Source: Strigops habroptila (taxonomy: Eukaryota > Chordata > Aves > Psittaciformes > Psittacidae). From it: a stretch of 64,000 nt of DNA. Below are positions 1-15,100 of the stretch, one piece after another. Every line of letters starts with the position of its first letter. The stretch's first letter is position 1. The translations under genes and the position numbers were made by a program. The stretch spans positions 3,336,001 through 3,400,000 of the forward strand of contig NC_046360.1 in NCBI RefSeq assembly GCF_004027225.2, given 5' to 3'. The notes under the pieces are model-generated. The model did not search any database. It saw only the letters and a program-made list of their open reading frames with translations, and was not told where the DNA came from.

Positions 1-3000
1 CCTTGCCCAAAGGCAAAATAAGGATAGAGAAAATAAGTCTTTCTGCATCAGAAGAAACTTGCAATGACACCTAAAATTCCTGCATGGAAAGCAGCAGTGA
101 AGGTTGATGAATAATATTGCAATTGAGACTGAAAGCAAGAGGCCATTTTGCACAAGAGCAGTAAATGTTTAATATCATTGTAGTATCCTCCGTCCGGAAC
201 ACCAACAGATTAACCAGGTTTCTGTGGCTGGGCAATTTCTTTGGAGTTTTGATCTTGGAAATAATTACACTAAATATTTTATAAGTGCCTTTGAAAGTTT
301 CGTTTCCTTTTTAATAAAGAAAAAAGAATGGCTCTCAGACTGCAGCAGCATAATGAAAGTGCACAGATAATCAATAACAATTTTCAGTTCATTATTCAGC
401 ATATTTTGGGCTGCTCTTATTCCTTCCCCTCTACCATTCTGCATCCCGCATACAGAGTGATGTAGCATTTTTAAACCATCAGATCTCTAGCTTTTGCAAA
501 TCACCTTAATGGCAACCACAACATGGAACACCCAGCCTCTAATAACACCTCTATAATTCATAGGTTTCCAGAGGGGTTTCAGCTGAGCAGATTGCAAGCT
601 GAGGCAGAGGAGGCCAAACTGAACTACATGGCACTGCTGATGGGGCCATGCCCTTTGCTTTGCCCCAGATCCAGCTGCTGCACATCTGTAAAACTCAGGA
701 CTATTGCAGGTTTTTCCAGGACCTGAGGCAACGTATTCCAGGAAGAAGAAATGTTGTATTGCTAGTGGTAGGGACTGAACAGCGCCACGGTGGTTCTGAC
801 TGAGGACAGAAACATTTCCGTGTGCTGCTAGAAGAGGAGACACCATCCAGTCATGAGAGGACTAAATAAGGAACCTTCTGGAAGAAGGAGAGTCCTCCCT
901 GGATGAGGATAACATCTGCCTCTGCCTTCCCACTGGAGAATACACATTTGCAAAACAACTGGGGCTGAAATAGTTTTAAAGCCCTGAAGGAGAGCAGGTT
1001 TTCTGAAGAACTACCCAACATTGGTTCACCTAACTATCAAAACCCAAGAGTGGCCCAAGCAGCCGAACCCCAATGCTAGAAGAGTTATTTTTCCATTACG
1101 CATCCAGGAGGAATATACATCTTGGCACATTTCCCACAGAGTTTGTATACTGACAAAGACAATTCCTGGTGGTAATTTTTCCTCTAACAACACGGTGACT
1201 CACTGCAGCGTTGCTGCCAATGTTTTCCTATGCTACTGCCCAGTCATCTCCAGGGGTGACACGTCCAGGACCAGCACCATCATCCTGGAAGCTGCTATCA
1301 CCGCTGTGCTTGGCAAGATGAGAAGCCCTGAAGCAAGATGAAAGCCTGAAGCTCCATTTTTACTTCTCTGCACCAAGCTAAAGAGCCCCTCTGTAGCTGG
1401 GGGGTGTCCCACATGCTCCTTCCAAACTAGGATGCAATGGCCAGTTCAGGCAATGAGATACCGCAGGGATACTACCAAGTGTTAATCCACATCCCCAACT
1501 CTCACCTCCCCTAGGAAAACCCGCACACACATACACACTCCCCAAAAAAGCCCCATGGGACAGACTATGATCACTTAAAAGGTAGCCAAAGCTGGAAACT
1601 GAATCCAGGACTTAGGAAGGAGAAGGGCAAACGGATGAATCCATCAGACCATGCTCACTTTCCAAGAGCATAAGCAGAGGAAAAGCAGCTACTACACAGA
1701 GACAATTCTCTCTAAGAAAATCAAAACCTTATGATTACAGAGTGGAGCTGAATTGGAATCTGCCCAAGAAATCAGAATCCCCACTGTAACCCCAAACTCC
1801 CTTAAGATCCTCACTTTAGTTCAGCTAGACACTTGGAAAAAACACAGCATCTGCTGGTGCAGCCTTTTTTTTTTCCTAAATAACCAAGTTTTCATGGCAA
1901 AGGAATGGAAGTGGACAGTCTGGTACATAGACACAATGCAGAAGACAAATTGAACATGTATTTTGCAGTTAGGTACAGGCTAGCGAGACAAAAAGACACA
2001 AAACTTGGGATGCCCTGCCATATGGTACTGGAAGGGAAAATAAAAATCAAATCTTTTTTATACCTTTAACGCAAGCAAACCCCAGAAATGAAAACTCAAA
2101 AGCATCCACAACAGATACCTGCAAAGTATTTAAAGTGCTATTAAATAAAACCCCAAAACAACAAACAGAAACCACACACACATTTGGTTTCACTTTCCTG
2201 CTGTTTTCTGTCTTTTTTAATCACCTCTTCAATTCCTTCTCTGAAAATACCAACCACCTTCTCAACAGCCCTGATGCTGCTCTACCACCACAGCCATCCA
2301 TCTCCGGATTTCCCACAACACGGAGAAACCTTCAGGGACCTCAAGGCAGAGGAGACCTGCAGTAAAATCAATCATCATAAAACACAACACGCAGGTGCCG
2401 AGACAGAATCCAACTGGAGGAGGCTGATGACACCGCAGTGACACTGTCACTCCCAGAGGGAAGCTGCACCTTTGTATATTTAACTTCTCTTACAAGCTTT
2501 TCTGAACACAAGTACAGCGTGTTTCCACATAACACTTATAAACCCTTCTCTACCTTCAAGTCAGGGCCAGCTGTATAGTCTTGCATTTGTTTGGTTTTCT
2601 TGACAAGCAATTCGATTACCATCTCCATCATTTTGTGGTGAAACAAGATGTGATAGAAGCGGGAAAGAAAAGGGCACTGTGAAAGGAACATGCGCACCTC
2701 CAGCCAGCCTGGATGCCCTCAGTCAAAACCTGCAAGTCCCACCAGGGCAGGCTCTGAATAAAATAGTAGTAAATGATGAATTCACCACAAGCCAAGGACA
2801 GGAGCAGTGTCTGGCAAGAAAAGAGGAAACAACACTACTAGAATGAGTCACCCAACCTAGGTAAGCACACACAGAGCGGCTGTTCTAGACCTACAAGAGC
2901 AGTGGTGCCCGGCTGGTACCTGCTGCACTCCTTCCAGCCACTCCACTGATGGGCTTGGTAGATGCATTAAAGCTCTGTCCTGGTCTCAGGAGCTGGGACA

Positions 3001-3003
3001 ACT
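1..3003. other. Intronic sequence without recognisable features
   Basis: Mixed-composition, CpG-poor sequence. Short frames occur on both strands but none has splice sites, motifs or length suggesting a gene. A T-rich tract lies near 1866-1875. No interspersed repeat was recognised. Confidence 0.5.
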
Positions 3004-3115
3004 ATTTTTATCCCCCATCTGCAGGGAAATTGAGGTACAGAGAGAAGAATTAATCTGTCCAACATCCAAGAGAGAATTAGTGACAGAGCAGATTCAGGAG
3101 TTTCTGGGTCCAGCT
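3004..3115 (-). repeat. MIR-like tRNA-derived SINE remnant
   Basis: Read on the plus strand, this stretch follows the reverse complement of the MIR core in order: a block like the 'fewer counts, Ts and Cs then CATCTGCAGG' end, then a 'GAAATTGAGGTACAGAGAGAAG' type block, a degenerate 'TTGCCCAAGGTCACACAG' equivalent near 3050-3080, and 'GACAGAGCAGATTCAGGAG' matching the 'GGCAGAGCCGGGATTC' part. MIR elements are ancient SINEs shared by amniotes and are normally heavily diverged in birds, as here. The match was made from memory of the consensus, so the borders are approximate. Confidence 0.55.
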
Positions 3116-6100
3116 TTTCCTGCAGGAAAAGACATAGAAACTTCAAGAACTTTTCTGGTTTAAGTCTGGGTAGATCTGGATTTGCTTGACACAGGAACTT
3201 GCTGCTCAGGCAGCCTGCCACCATGGGCAGCTTCACAACACTTGGGATAAGCACAGCCACAATCACTCAACCCTCCCTCTTCCAGAGGGGCTATGAATCT
3301 CCTGGCTGTTTCTACAAATGACAAGGGAAGAAACTAGTCAAGATCAAAAGATGCTCAAACCCTCATTTCAAGCAGTATCCTCAAAGCCCTGTGCAAATAA
3401 TCCTTGCTGTGGATTACATTATTAAATGTAATTAAGTTGTGCTGTGAACCCAAGAGTGCCATTAATATCTTGGGAATCACAAAACAAACTCATTTTTCAG
3501 CTGTCAAATCCACAGGACAAAACTCTGAAGCAATTCCTTTGGCCTTTTATTTCGACTCATTTTGCTGTCGAACCCCTCCCACAGCCTCTCCCCACTGCCA
3601 CTGGTTTCAAAAAGCCAAGATCTGGCTCCACTCCACTCCTATTCAGGAAACTATTCTTTATCCTATAGAGCATTTCTGGATGTAACAAAGCATTCAACAG
3701 CCATAGACCACACATTGTGGTTTCAGCCCAACAAGGAAAGCAGAGAGCATCCCCAAGGGCAGATTTCTCATGTTGCTTGAGGAGTCGTGTGAATTGTGTA
3801 TTTTTATCCCTCAAATTAAAATGGGATTTCAATTGTCTTCTCCAACTACTAATAAAGCTTCACAAGTCAATCAGGGTGTCCTACAACAAAGTGTCATTCC
3901 ACACATACGGGACAAAAGAAAAGCAATTCAATGAGGATCAAAACAAAAGAAACAAAATGGTTTGTGACGTCCAAGGCTCATTTAAATAAACTTTTCTCCT
4001 CTGTTGCCCATCAAATAACCAAATTGTATCTGGAATGTCCTTTTTTGAAGTGTCCTTTATAAAAAGTGTTACAAAAGCAAGACCACAAGGGGTTATAGCA
4101 CATTTTCCTTCCATCGGATGCACCATCAGTGTCAAATCCCATCAGTTCAGATTTCAGGGACAGCTCTCAAGGCCTTGATCAAGTGGTGCAGTTTCCTGGC
4201 CTGGCTTTATCATTCTCACTATGGTCTGGCCAGTTGTTTCACACCTTGAGAGCTTCTCCATCCTCAGTGTTCCGGCTTCGTCTGTCAGCTATCAGACAGC
4301 AGCAGTGCTGCACGGCCTTACCAAGAGCCACACATGCCCTTCATTAAGGGGCATTACAGCTGTATTTATATCTGACATAAATCTGCTTCGTAAACAGTGA
4401 CCTGATTCAGGATCTGGACTTTCTTAGATGGCAACATCAAGAGCACACGAGTGTGCTGGCCCCTAATGGCAGCACCAGACCTGCTTGGTCACGAGAGGAG
4501 ATGATGCTCACCCTCCTCGCCTGCTGCATCTAAAAGCTTCTGGCACTGGCAGGTAGAAAGCCCAAACCACCAAAAGCTGCAGGTTTTGGCATATCCAGAA
4601 AGTGGGAGGTAAAGGAGCCAAAGGGCTTGAACATTTCAAACTTGACCACAACACAACGTGAAGAAGAGGACAATTATTCTGAGTGATAAAAGATACCTGC
4701 ATTCTACAGGCAATGCAAGTGTCTGAGGGACAGTTAAGTTTAGTCCAAAATTCCCTGCAAAAGCTGGCTCACAGTCAAACCAGAAATCAGCAGCTAAACT
4801 GAAATGAACATCCAAGTTCTCACTCCAGGCACCAGACCCTGTTTTCTCATCTCATTTCTATTTTTCTATTTGCTGCCAATTCAGAATGCTGCGACAAAGA
4901 AGTCAGCCCATTAGACTTGTTGTTAGAAGTCTTAAGCTCTTATATATGAAGTTTGTATTACCAACAGAGTCCATAAATTGCAGCTGAAGTACATAAAGGA
5001 AGCAGTGATGACACAACCCCAGCTGAATCAGAGTCAGGTCGCTGCAAAGAAGTGTTTTTCAGCTTGTTAATTAATTTTTAAAAGAATGGATTAAAGGGGG
5101 TTCTCAATTAACGGAATGCTTTATGGAGACAAGCTAAAGGGGATTGTCCATCTTATTAATATGGCAGCTGAACAGCTATTCAACATCTCATAACTTCTCA
5201 TTAAAAGTCAACTTTCCCCCTTTTCCAGCAGATTAGCTGCCCATTTATCAGACACAATTACAGCTTCATTAGCCTAAAGTTCAGTTCCTGCTTTTCCACA
5301 GCTTTGCTTTTATTTTGCTGGTATCAGTAAGCTAAAATCCGGAATGACAGCAAGGTCCAGAAATCAGTAACACAAACAGTGCACTAGTCTTTCACAAGCT
5401 CTAGATGGGATTTGGACGCAGCATTCCCAGCAATGCCAACTGCAGTAGCACATAGAGTCCATCGCTGGAGGAGCCACGAAGGAAAACCCTGGGTCTACCT
5501 ACACAGTGCTGCCAACCACACAAGGCAAAGGCTTGTCCATGAGCTGCACCTCATCAGGAAGAGCACACAAATGATGCCTTTTCCCAACAGCTTTTCCACC
5601 CAAGTACTACTTAGCACCTCACAGCCCGCCTGGAATTGAAGGGTGTCCTTGAAAAGAAGACAAACAGGAATTTCTACTTTTACCAGATGGTTCCCCCTAC
5701 AACCTTGAGTTTTCAGGGTAAGTATGATCTTCACAAGCAGATGCATTGTTTTGGATAGCTGAATTGAACCCATGCTGAGGCTCTGCAGACCTCAGAGTGG
5801 GGCCAGCTGACCACGAGATAGCTACTGCAGGTCAGGGCACAGGCAGGACAGAAGGGGCAAGTTCTGGGGTAGGGCACCAGCAACACGCTATCCTCAACAT
5901 CTCTGATGAAACACCTACCTAGATGCTTTACAAAGACAGGAGACACTCAGAGAACAGCTCCTTAAGGGCAACCCAAAAATAAGTAAATAAACAAACCCAA
6001 GAAAGCCCCATGACTTCAGTAGGAAAGGCTGAGCATTACCAAGCAAAGAGACACCAAACGAGAGCAGTACGGCAGCAGTGTCTGGCCTCACTGGAGCAAC

Positions 6101-9100
6101 CTCAGACCTCAGCACAGAAGGACTCTATCTACATGGATTTCAGTGTAGGATCAGAGCTCTAGGAAGTCCATAGGAAAGATAACAGAAACTGAAAGAGGTT
6201 ACAACTAAGGCTAATACCACCCAAAAGCTAAAGCAAACAAAAACATTCCAGCCCATCAGCTCTATCTGCAAAGAGTTATTCAAGCTACTCACAAGGCCGT
6301 AACAGCCACACGCACAGGCTTTAATAAAAAGAGACACCTTTCCTCCAGCTCCTGCTATTGCAATTTTAAGGAATGAATCCAGGCATCAGCAGAAGGGGAA
6401 GTTCAGGATATATACAGATCAGTTTCCAAGAGAGTATTTGTCATGTCATGCAAGATCAACATTTTTAGCCAACTTGGCAGAAAACAGACAAGCTGCAGAT
6501 CTACCCTAAAAATACCAGTCATGATAATTAAAAGAAAGAAAAGCAGAGCCTAAGCAATGGCAGCAGTAACCATCCAGACTTGTAGTGACATCCTGCTAAC
6601 ATTTTTATTACATACATCACTTCTAAAGATTGACTGCGTTGCTCAGGTGTGCAATTTCTGTGTTCAGTTTCACATCACACAATTAAGATACAAGCCAAGC
6701 TCATTCCAGACTGATGCCTTATGGTTTCATCCATGTGATTTACTAATGTATTTATCACTCTCCATCTCTCTTCAGCACAGTACTATGGAGTTTCCAAATT
6801 GTGGAAGTCCATTGCACTCAACAGACACATTCAAAACACTTGCAGTGCAAGCAGGGCACCAAACCATGATGGGATGAAGAAATCCTGGAGAGAGATTAGA
6901 GGAAAAAAGACAAATTGCCATTGTGCATCAGCTCCACAGGCCATCTCGTCTGGTGTGCTGTCTGGAAGCTGCGCAACAAATGCTTCAAAGGATGCCCGTA
7001 ACTCTCACAAGCAGTTAGTGATATCACAGCTGACCATACAGGAAGCATCTCCAAACCCCAACCTGCTAGAGGCAGGCTTCTGTCTCAGTATAACACACGA
7101 TACAAAGCTCAGTTTCCTACCAGGAGCAGGAATGCTATTTGAGGAACAGCAAGGCAGCAAGCAAGAAGGAAAGTGAATCAGAGCATCCTTATTTGAGAAC
7201 TGAAGAACTTTGGATCTGAGGGCGCTGGGGTGGCAGCTCACATAGAAGCTGGCCAATGTCCCTGACCTCTCTTAGAGGCAGTTCCTTGCAAAACCAAGGC
7301 AAGAAGGAGCAGAAAAAGGTGATCTGAAATTTTGCTGCTTTGGAAAATGTGAGGTTCACAAAGTAAGAGGTCCTTAACCACCCTCCTAGTTGCTTTTCCC
7401 TTGAAGATGAGTGCTGCATACCACAACCTGTTTGCCCTGCCGATGTCTTCCACTCATTCACCATTACCTTTTACTGCATCGATACAGACAAAAGACCAGA
7501 GCAGAGAAACCACCCCCAATAACATCTATGATCATGTAAATCTAGGACCTTATCCTCTCTGTTCTCCTGCTAAAATACAAGCTTTGCCAAGACCCAGCTA
7601 CCCCTCCTTCCTCAGGACAGCATTATTCAGCTTCAGCATTTTAATAACATTTATAAAGATCAAAACCATCCAGAAGCTAGTAAAAAACTTAACTTCCCTC
7701 TGTGCTAGAGGTGGAGAGGCGGGAAACTGGCTGCCTGGTCGGATGAGATGCTTCCATGGGACAGTGGTTCTTCCCATGGCATAATATGGAACACAAACCA
7801 GCTCCTGCTCCCGCGATGAGTAACTAACTGCAGTGCTTGCAGGAGTCAACAGTTGTAAAAGAAAACTTATTTGTGTGACTAAAATGAGCCCTGGTGACTC
7901 ACAATGGGCTCGGGGAGCCTCGCTGATGAGTTTCATTGTTATGCAGTCACTTTCCACCCTTAATTTTCAAAAATACCCTGAGTGACAATAATGACAATAG
8001 AGCATAATAGCCATAATTAGCTAATGGGAGAGAAAACATCCAAGCTCCAAACTAACCAGAATTGCTGTTTCTAAAAATACAGCAGAAGTGATTGATGCAC
8101 TTGATCCCTGTTGACCACTGAAATTAGAAGAGAAAAATCTTAAGGAGATTGATCATTCTCTTCTGCAAATTTAGCAACAAGATCCTGATAGCCCCATCAG
8201 GAGAAAGAACATGAGCAAGCACTGCTCAGGGGGCTGGCTTCGAGGATGATTTACTGCTAAATACATTAGAAGCATCTCCCACTCACAAAATAAATAGGTC
8301 TAACTACATCAAACCAAGCAAATCACTGCCTTCTCAAGCACAGGTTAATGCATTTCCCCCCCCCCAGTGGTACTAAAGAGGAAAAAAAGACAATGGCAAG
8401 CTTTGAAAAATGACTGGTTAATGAAGTGATGGCTCAATATACGCAATGTGGAAAGCTTTCCTTACATTTTACACAACTAAAACCACTCAAAAGTGACTGA
8501 AAGCACCAGCAACACCAAGAAGCCAGCGTGAAGCTTGCTCCACTGACTTGGTCAGTGCAGACTTGTTAAGCCAGTGGTCAAATTTAGGACAACAGCTACT
8601 GCTTCTTAAAGCACCCAAGTTGGCTGGAATCTTTATTTAGGACTAAAGTCCAGTAGCTTTCCTCCGAGTTGGGGATAACACGGAAACTATTCTCCTTGTG
8701 GAGTTTATTTTGAGCTGAAAATATTTTCCAGTTTCATGCTGACAGACAGGATTGTAACCACACCGTGTTACAGCATAATGACTGCGTTTCCAAAGCCTGT
8801 CACAGGGGAAAGCAGAGAAAGCTGAATTTTCCCTCTTCACAGTATTTGTTCCTGAAAAAGTTTTTAAACTTCCATAATAAGGTCCCATGCTCCTTTCACA
8901 CAAAAGGACACAAATAAGCAGCGCACAGCTATCTATCCCATCTATCATCCCAGGCAAGGTGAAATAATCAGATTAACCAAACAGTTACAAATTGAGCATA
9001 TCTGAAGGAGAACGAATTAATTTTCTCATATTCCTCTCCCTGGCAATCACCTCTAAGATTTTCCACATAACAGTGTCAGCCTCCCAAACACTTCTCAGTA

Positions 9101-12100
9101 GCGAGCTCCTCTGGGATTCAGGGACAAATTCCTTCAGCCTCTCTGGAAGCCCTGGGTTAGCTTGTTACATTTTATTGGAGAAAATGGTTTGCTAAAATGA
9201 CATGGTAAAAGCATGCATTAATACCCCTACTTTCATCCACATCTTCGGCATAGTTCTCAAAGAGCATTGTTGTGAATAGCCACAGAAAGCCCCCAGGGAG
9301 AGGCTCTTCCACTCTCCTCACCCAAGCCAATACGCACTGCGTGCAGCACAAGGGGGGATTACAAGTGCAAAGAGGATGATTTTCTGCTGTTCCACTAACA
9401 TCTTGGCTCAGCACCTCTTACTTCAGAAACGCTGCCACACCAAGGGCAACAGGAGCCCTTGAAGAAGAAAGCTAATTAAGATGAGGAGGTTGTAAAGGTC
9501 CCACTCAAGAGAAGAGAGTGAAGTGCAAAATGCGGTATTTGTACCAAAGGCTGAAATCCCACCTCAGCGCCTTGTTTATGGTTTGAGGTGCCCTAGGACC
9601 AATGCTTATCACTTAGAAGTCCTACTCAGAGTGAAAGGGGATTAGATAATAAAACGCATTTATACCTTTAGAGTTCAGTTCTTGTACCCAAAGACACAGG
9701 ATCTGCCATCTGTACCGAACACTTCTTTGGAAGAAGCTCTCTAAGCCGCTATGGCAGATGAGCACGCACAAAGTTATGGTAACAAGCAGCACAACCCACT
9801 TAAAGCTCTTCAACTGTGAAGGTGATTGACAGGATTTCCAGACTAAAAGCCTTGTTCAACACAGAACCATCAGCAAGATAATACCACATGCTTTTTTTTT
9901 ATTGTGAATGGCAAGATGCTGGCTTGCTGGAACACAAGGTGCCTCCTTTTTCCCCTTAAGACACCACTAATCTTGTATGCAGCGCTAAAATCTCTCTACT
10001 GCCCAGCCTGGTGTTCTCTGAGTTGAGAAATACTGGGAAACAGAGTGCTTTGATTCACAGTAAGGACAGCTAAAAGAAGTGTCAGCAGTTTTTATTTTAA
10101 AATACATGTACCTTTGTGCACAGAACTAGGAATAGTCCCAGTCTCTTTAGATGTTTTAGCACGGTACCTAGTCTTCTGAAGAAGGTGGTAGAGACAATAG
10201 AAGCGTCCTTCTTGAGGTCAGCCACAGAAGCCCCTCTTTCTCCTCCACTTCCCAAACCAACAGCCCCATCCCTGGGACTGCTCCTATTGCCACACACACA
10301 CACCAGGAACTGGTGACTGTAAGGTCCATCCTCAAACCTGGTAACATCAGCTTCTCCACCTTTTTGGCTTGACCTTCTCAACTCCAGGGGATGGAGAAGG
10401 CATCTCTTGGATTGCCATTTCTGTAACTGGCCCCCCTCATGTCAAACACCCTCTGCCCCCTTCCTGCAGCACAAACCAGACACAAAATTAGCACAAGCTA
10501 AGCAATACAGAGCGACTGTGCTGCAGTCAGGAGGGTTACTACACACCACCCAAACCCATGACATTTCCATAGAAACCACAGTGGGAAAGATAACAGCCTC
10601 GAAAAGCTGACAAGTTAAAACACACATGGTGAAATAAGTAATTCTAGTGGGAAAAAAAGAGACGTGCAAGATCCTCCCCAGTCTTCCGGCAGCTTGGGCA
10701 TTCAGAGGTAACACAGTTCACACCAAACTGATGCCAACAAAACTCTCTGTCGGTTCTCTGAGGCTGCCTGATAGGAGTATCCACACTTTCCCAGCAGTGC
10801 TATTTCAGAGGACAAACTTGTTTGGCATCATAAGCAGCTTGCTTCCCTGTTACTTACGGGGGTGTTCTTGCTGTTAGTGTCACTAAACAAAAAAGGAACT
10901 TTCTTAACTTTTCCTTAGCCTTCCAGAACATAACATTTTCCACATTAGCAGGATCATTTAAACAAATCAATAGCGGAATGTGCAAGAGAAGCAATTCTTT
11001 TGGTTAAACAAACCTCCCTTTAGAGAAAAAACACCCAACAAAAAAACACATTACTACCAGTAACACACATTTTCCACTGTAAACTAATAAGCCACCTCCA
11101 GTAAAAGAAGAGCTTAAATGTGTTCCATTACACACTTGCCTACTCCAGATATGTGGTTTTGTGCGACATCAAAGGAAAAGAAAGAGAAAAGAACATAATC
11201 AAGAATGCTAAGCAACAGCTTTCCAATAATTTGGGATGCTCTGCTCTTGTTCTGGAAAACTGGTCGTATTCCAGAGCTCGGCAGAGGCACAAACATGCAT
11301 GGAAGGAGGCTGTTTGCTACAAACTGAATCATTCAGTGAGATGCCCGATAAATCTTCAAATCCTTTCCAGATAGATAGAGGAATAACATCCACAGCTTGC
11401 CCGGTGCTAAGCTCAATTGACTACACACTACGGCACCTTTCTACAAACGCCAGAAATAAAAGCCAAGCCAAATTCCAGAGGTTTGGAAGCAAATCTGGAC
11501 ACCAACACTTTTCAAAAGGTCAGAGATGTTTGGTTCAGATTCATCAGCTCAAAGAACAACAACTTTTAGTGTGACTGTCACCAGGACTGCACAAAAACTC
11601 CCCTGACCAATGCTGTCTTCACGCAATTAAAAGCAAACTTGCACACAGTGGCACATCAGGAAGCTGCCGCGGTACTCAGAAGCTGTTCTGCTCAAACAGC
11701 CCACCACAAATCAGCTCCAGGAACACACGCACTCAAAGCATGTGGAAGTTACACCGCGCAGCTCACGCCGCTGAATCTTCGCTATTCCCTCTGTCCAATT
11801 TATACCAGTCTATGAATGGTGCCAGTTGTCAAATGGGGAGCTGTAAGAGCAAGAATGCAACGTGTGCATCTTGCTCTCCTATTATGGTTGTGGTTTTATG
11901 AGCTGATTGCCCCTGTTTTTCCCTTTGGTAAGCCAGAATTTCACCACCAGCATCTTTCATCCACAGCACATGACTTTCTGCTTAGGAAAAAAAAAAAGCC
12001 ACGATTGCTTTTTGGGTCTTGAAAAATACTTTAGTCTGATGGATATGTTTTTGCTGGAATTGGTTTCTAAATATATACTCTACCTACCACTCCATCAAAA

Positions 12101-15100
12101 GCAGAGCTAAAGACACTAACAAGTCAATACATTAAATGGTTTATCTCATTAGGGGTTTTACAGCTACTTAATAATGAGTTCTGGTAACTGCTGCCTGAAT
12201 ATGTTTATTATTGTAAGTCTCTAAATAAAATAAGATCTGTGTAATTGCATAACTTTTCCTTTTTGATGCATAAAAATGCCATGCTCCAACCAATACCATC
12301 ATTAGCAAGGAACTAAAAAAAGATCAGCAGAAGCTAAAAAATACAGTAAATTACATTCTGAGAACAGCTTTACTGCCACCATATCTTATAGAAATCCTAT
12401 TTAAAATTCACACAGGGAGAAAAAAGATATACACAAAAAAGCAAATCTGGACAGGAGAGAGCAAATACGTTATGTTCTCTAACAAGCAGGATAATAAAAG
12501 CAGAATGGGAGGCTAGAAGCTGACCTTTAAGGGTCAGTCACATTTTCCATGTGCTGGAGCAGAAGCAGGGAGGGAGAGGAATCAATTCAGAAAACCCCAT
12601 CAGTGTTTATATGAAGTAACCAGCGAGAAATGATTATTTTACAATTCTCACATTCCTTATCTGGACCAGAAGAAAGTTTTGCATCACTCTCCTGATATTT
12701 TGGCATTTAAAGGTTTTGCACATCTGGGAGTTTAAGGCTCTGAAAACAGATGGGTGCTTCCATCGCACGGAATAACACACATTCCTCCCTCTCCGGGTAC
12801 ACTGAAGGGCACAGCAGCTGAGTTCACACAGGAGCGTAAGCGTTTCTTTAGCCAATAAAAACAAAATGCAAAACAAAGCTACAAATATAAACTCAACCTG
12901 GACTGGGAGCCCACTGCAGAGGGAACAACCCGTCTGCCCTTTAGCTTGGCGTACCCTCCTGAACAGAAAGTCATTGGAAGATGCTGAGACGTGGAATCAA
13001 AGTTGCTGCCACCTTGTTACCTGGACTAAGGAGCTCATAGCCCACCCCTTCTTCATCCCCAATCAGGAAGGAATCTGGCATTTATTAAGAATATCTGGTC
13101 ATCCGTATTCCATGTTAAGCAAAACCAAACAGGTTGAAAATTTAGATAAACTTACTACAGCTTAAGTAAATAAATGAATACAAAGGAGCAAGTGCTTTTT
13201 CTGCTTGCTCGTTTTGCAGAAGCTTGGAACATCCACAGGAACTGCCTCACTATATCCCAGAGCATACTTACTGTTTATTCCCAGGCAAACTTCAAACCAC
13301 CACCCTTTGCCAGAGCTGGCTGGGAGCATCACCCTGTGGCTGCCCACCTTCGGGCTGCAACCCCAGGCGAGGACAGCACCACATGGGGCAGCAGACACGG
13401 GTCCTGTGCAAGGTGCTGGGTGCTGGCTGCCCTCTTCTAAAATGCTGCTTATCTCACCTGCAGCAAAGATTTCCTTCATTTGGCTTTTCTGGTCTGAGGC
13501 TACTTTCAATCGGACTTGGGAAGATGAAAGGAAAGGAGATGGTACAAGCAGAAGTAGCGAGGAATGCCAGAAATCAAAACCGAAGATAGAGGTTTTAAGG
13601 AATCCACCTTAGCCTGACAGGATAGTAAAAATGTTTCCATTCTAATGATGATCTCTGAAGAAAAAACTCAGCATTTGGTACATTTTGGAAAAAAACCCAA
13701 CTCTCAACCAAGTAAGCATTTCTTCCATCTATTTCCATTTCCTTAGCTATGCCAGGTAGGATCATCTTCATCGTGTGTTTCCACACATGACTCAAAAATC
13801 AGAAATACCCCTAATTTAAATCTAAAAGAAGGATTAGAGACACTGCAGCCAGAAGATGCTCCTCTTGAAGAGCAAATGCAGCAATACTGCAATTCTCTTT
13901 GAAAAGTTGGGGGGTTTGGGTTGGTTTTTTCCAGGGATTTTTGTTAATGGTACACTTCTGCTTTTTACCCTTCTGCCAGCTTCCCTAGAAGACAACAAAT
14001 CAAGCCTCTGTGACTAATCCTTAGCTTTGCCAGCTGACAAAAACCACTGCACTACCACACCATGGTTAAAATAAAAAGACAATTACAATTTATCTTTGGG
14101 GGAGGAGAAAATGTGAAGCACACACTGGTCCCTTTGCCTTCCCCCTCATCCCTGAGGCATCACCTGCACCAACATCCTTCCCAACCCAGGGCTGGTGCTG
14201 CTCCCTTTGCTTTGGGGAAGCCTGTTCAGCGCAGTGATGCACATGGACTGGGCAGAAAAGCCACATGAAGGCAGAAAGAGAGAGAACTGCTTCTCTGCCA
14301 TACAGGAACCACTGCGAGAAGTTGCCATGGAGAAAAGGGAACTGCTAAAGTGTCTTGAGGTACATGGTGCCGAGAGACATGACAGCAAAGCCAGAGGGAA
14401 TACAGAAGCAAATGGATTTAAGTGCTCCCACAAACCTGAAGCTTCCAGACAAGAAATTACCAGTAATTACTAATAATATAATTTTCATGCAGCACTCATC
14501 AGCATGAACCAGCTCTGTCCTCACAACAAAGAGGAACAACAAAAGCAACAAACAGTTACCAAATTAGCTTATTGAGATCTCTGGGATTTTGTTGAACCTT
14601 CATAACCATCAAAATTGGTCTGAATGCACAAACACGATTACAATAAAGAGGCCCAGATATCTTCTGGACACGGCGGCATCAGATACAACATCATACTGCA
14701 GAAAGCACACTCCGAGGAAGCTCTCTTCCAAGGAAGCAAGGGATGATTCCCTGGAGTCACCATCCATCCTGCAATGCTGCTCCTTTGCTGGAAGAACTGC
14801 TGTACAGGAGGAATTTAGGAAGCTCTTACTCCGGTTTCAAACATGCTCCTCTTTAACAGGGCACACACTTACCACATGGCAGAGGTAGCTAAGCAGACTG
14901 CCCAGACCACAGCTCATGCAAAGGAAAACCAACCCCCAAACCAAAAGAAACACCAACAGCACAGTTAAGAGGTGCTAACTGAGAGCCAAAGGCTACAGCT
15001 CATTTTCCTTCCGTGTCTATCCCTATTTCCCAACAAAGTACAGTCCCATAAGGCAGAAAGCACAACCACGATCAGAGATCAGACACCCTCTTTGTTAAGA

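Noticed and set aside
13205..13612. Overlapping 121-135 codon frames in a GC-richer patch
   Set aside because: Three phases and the opposite strand are all open across the same bases, the signature of composition, not coding.
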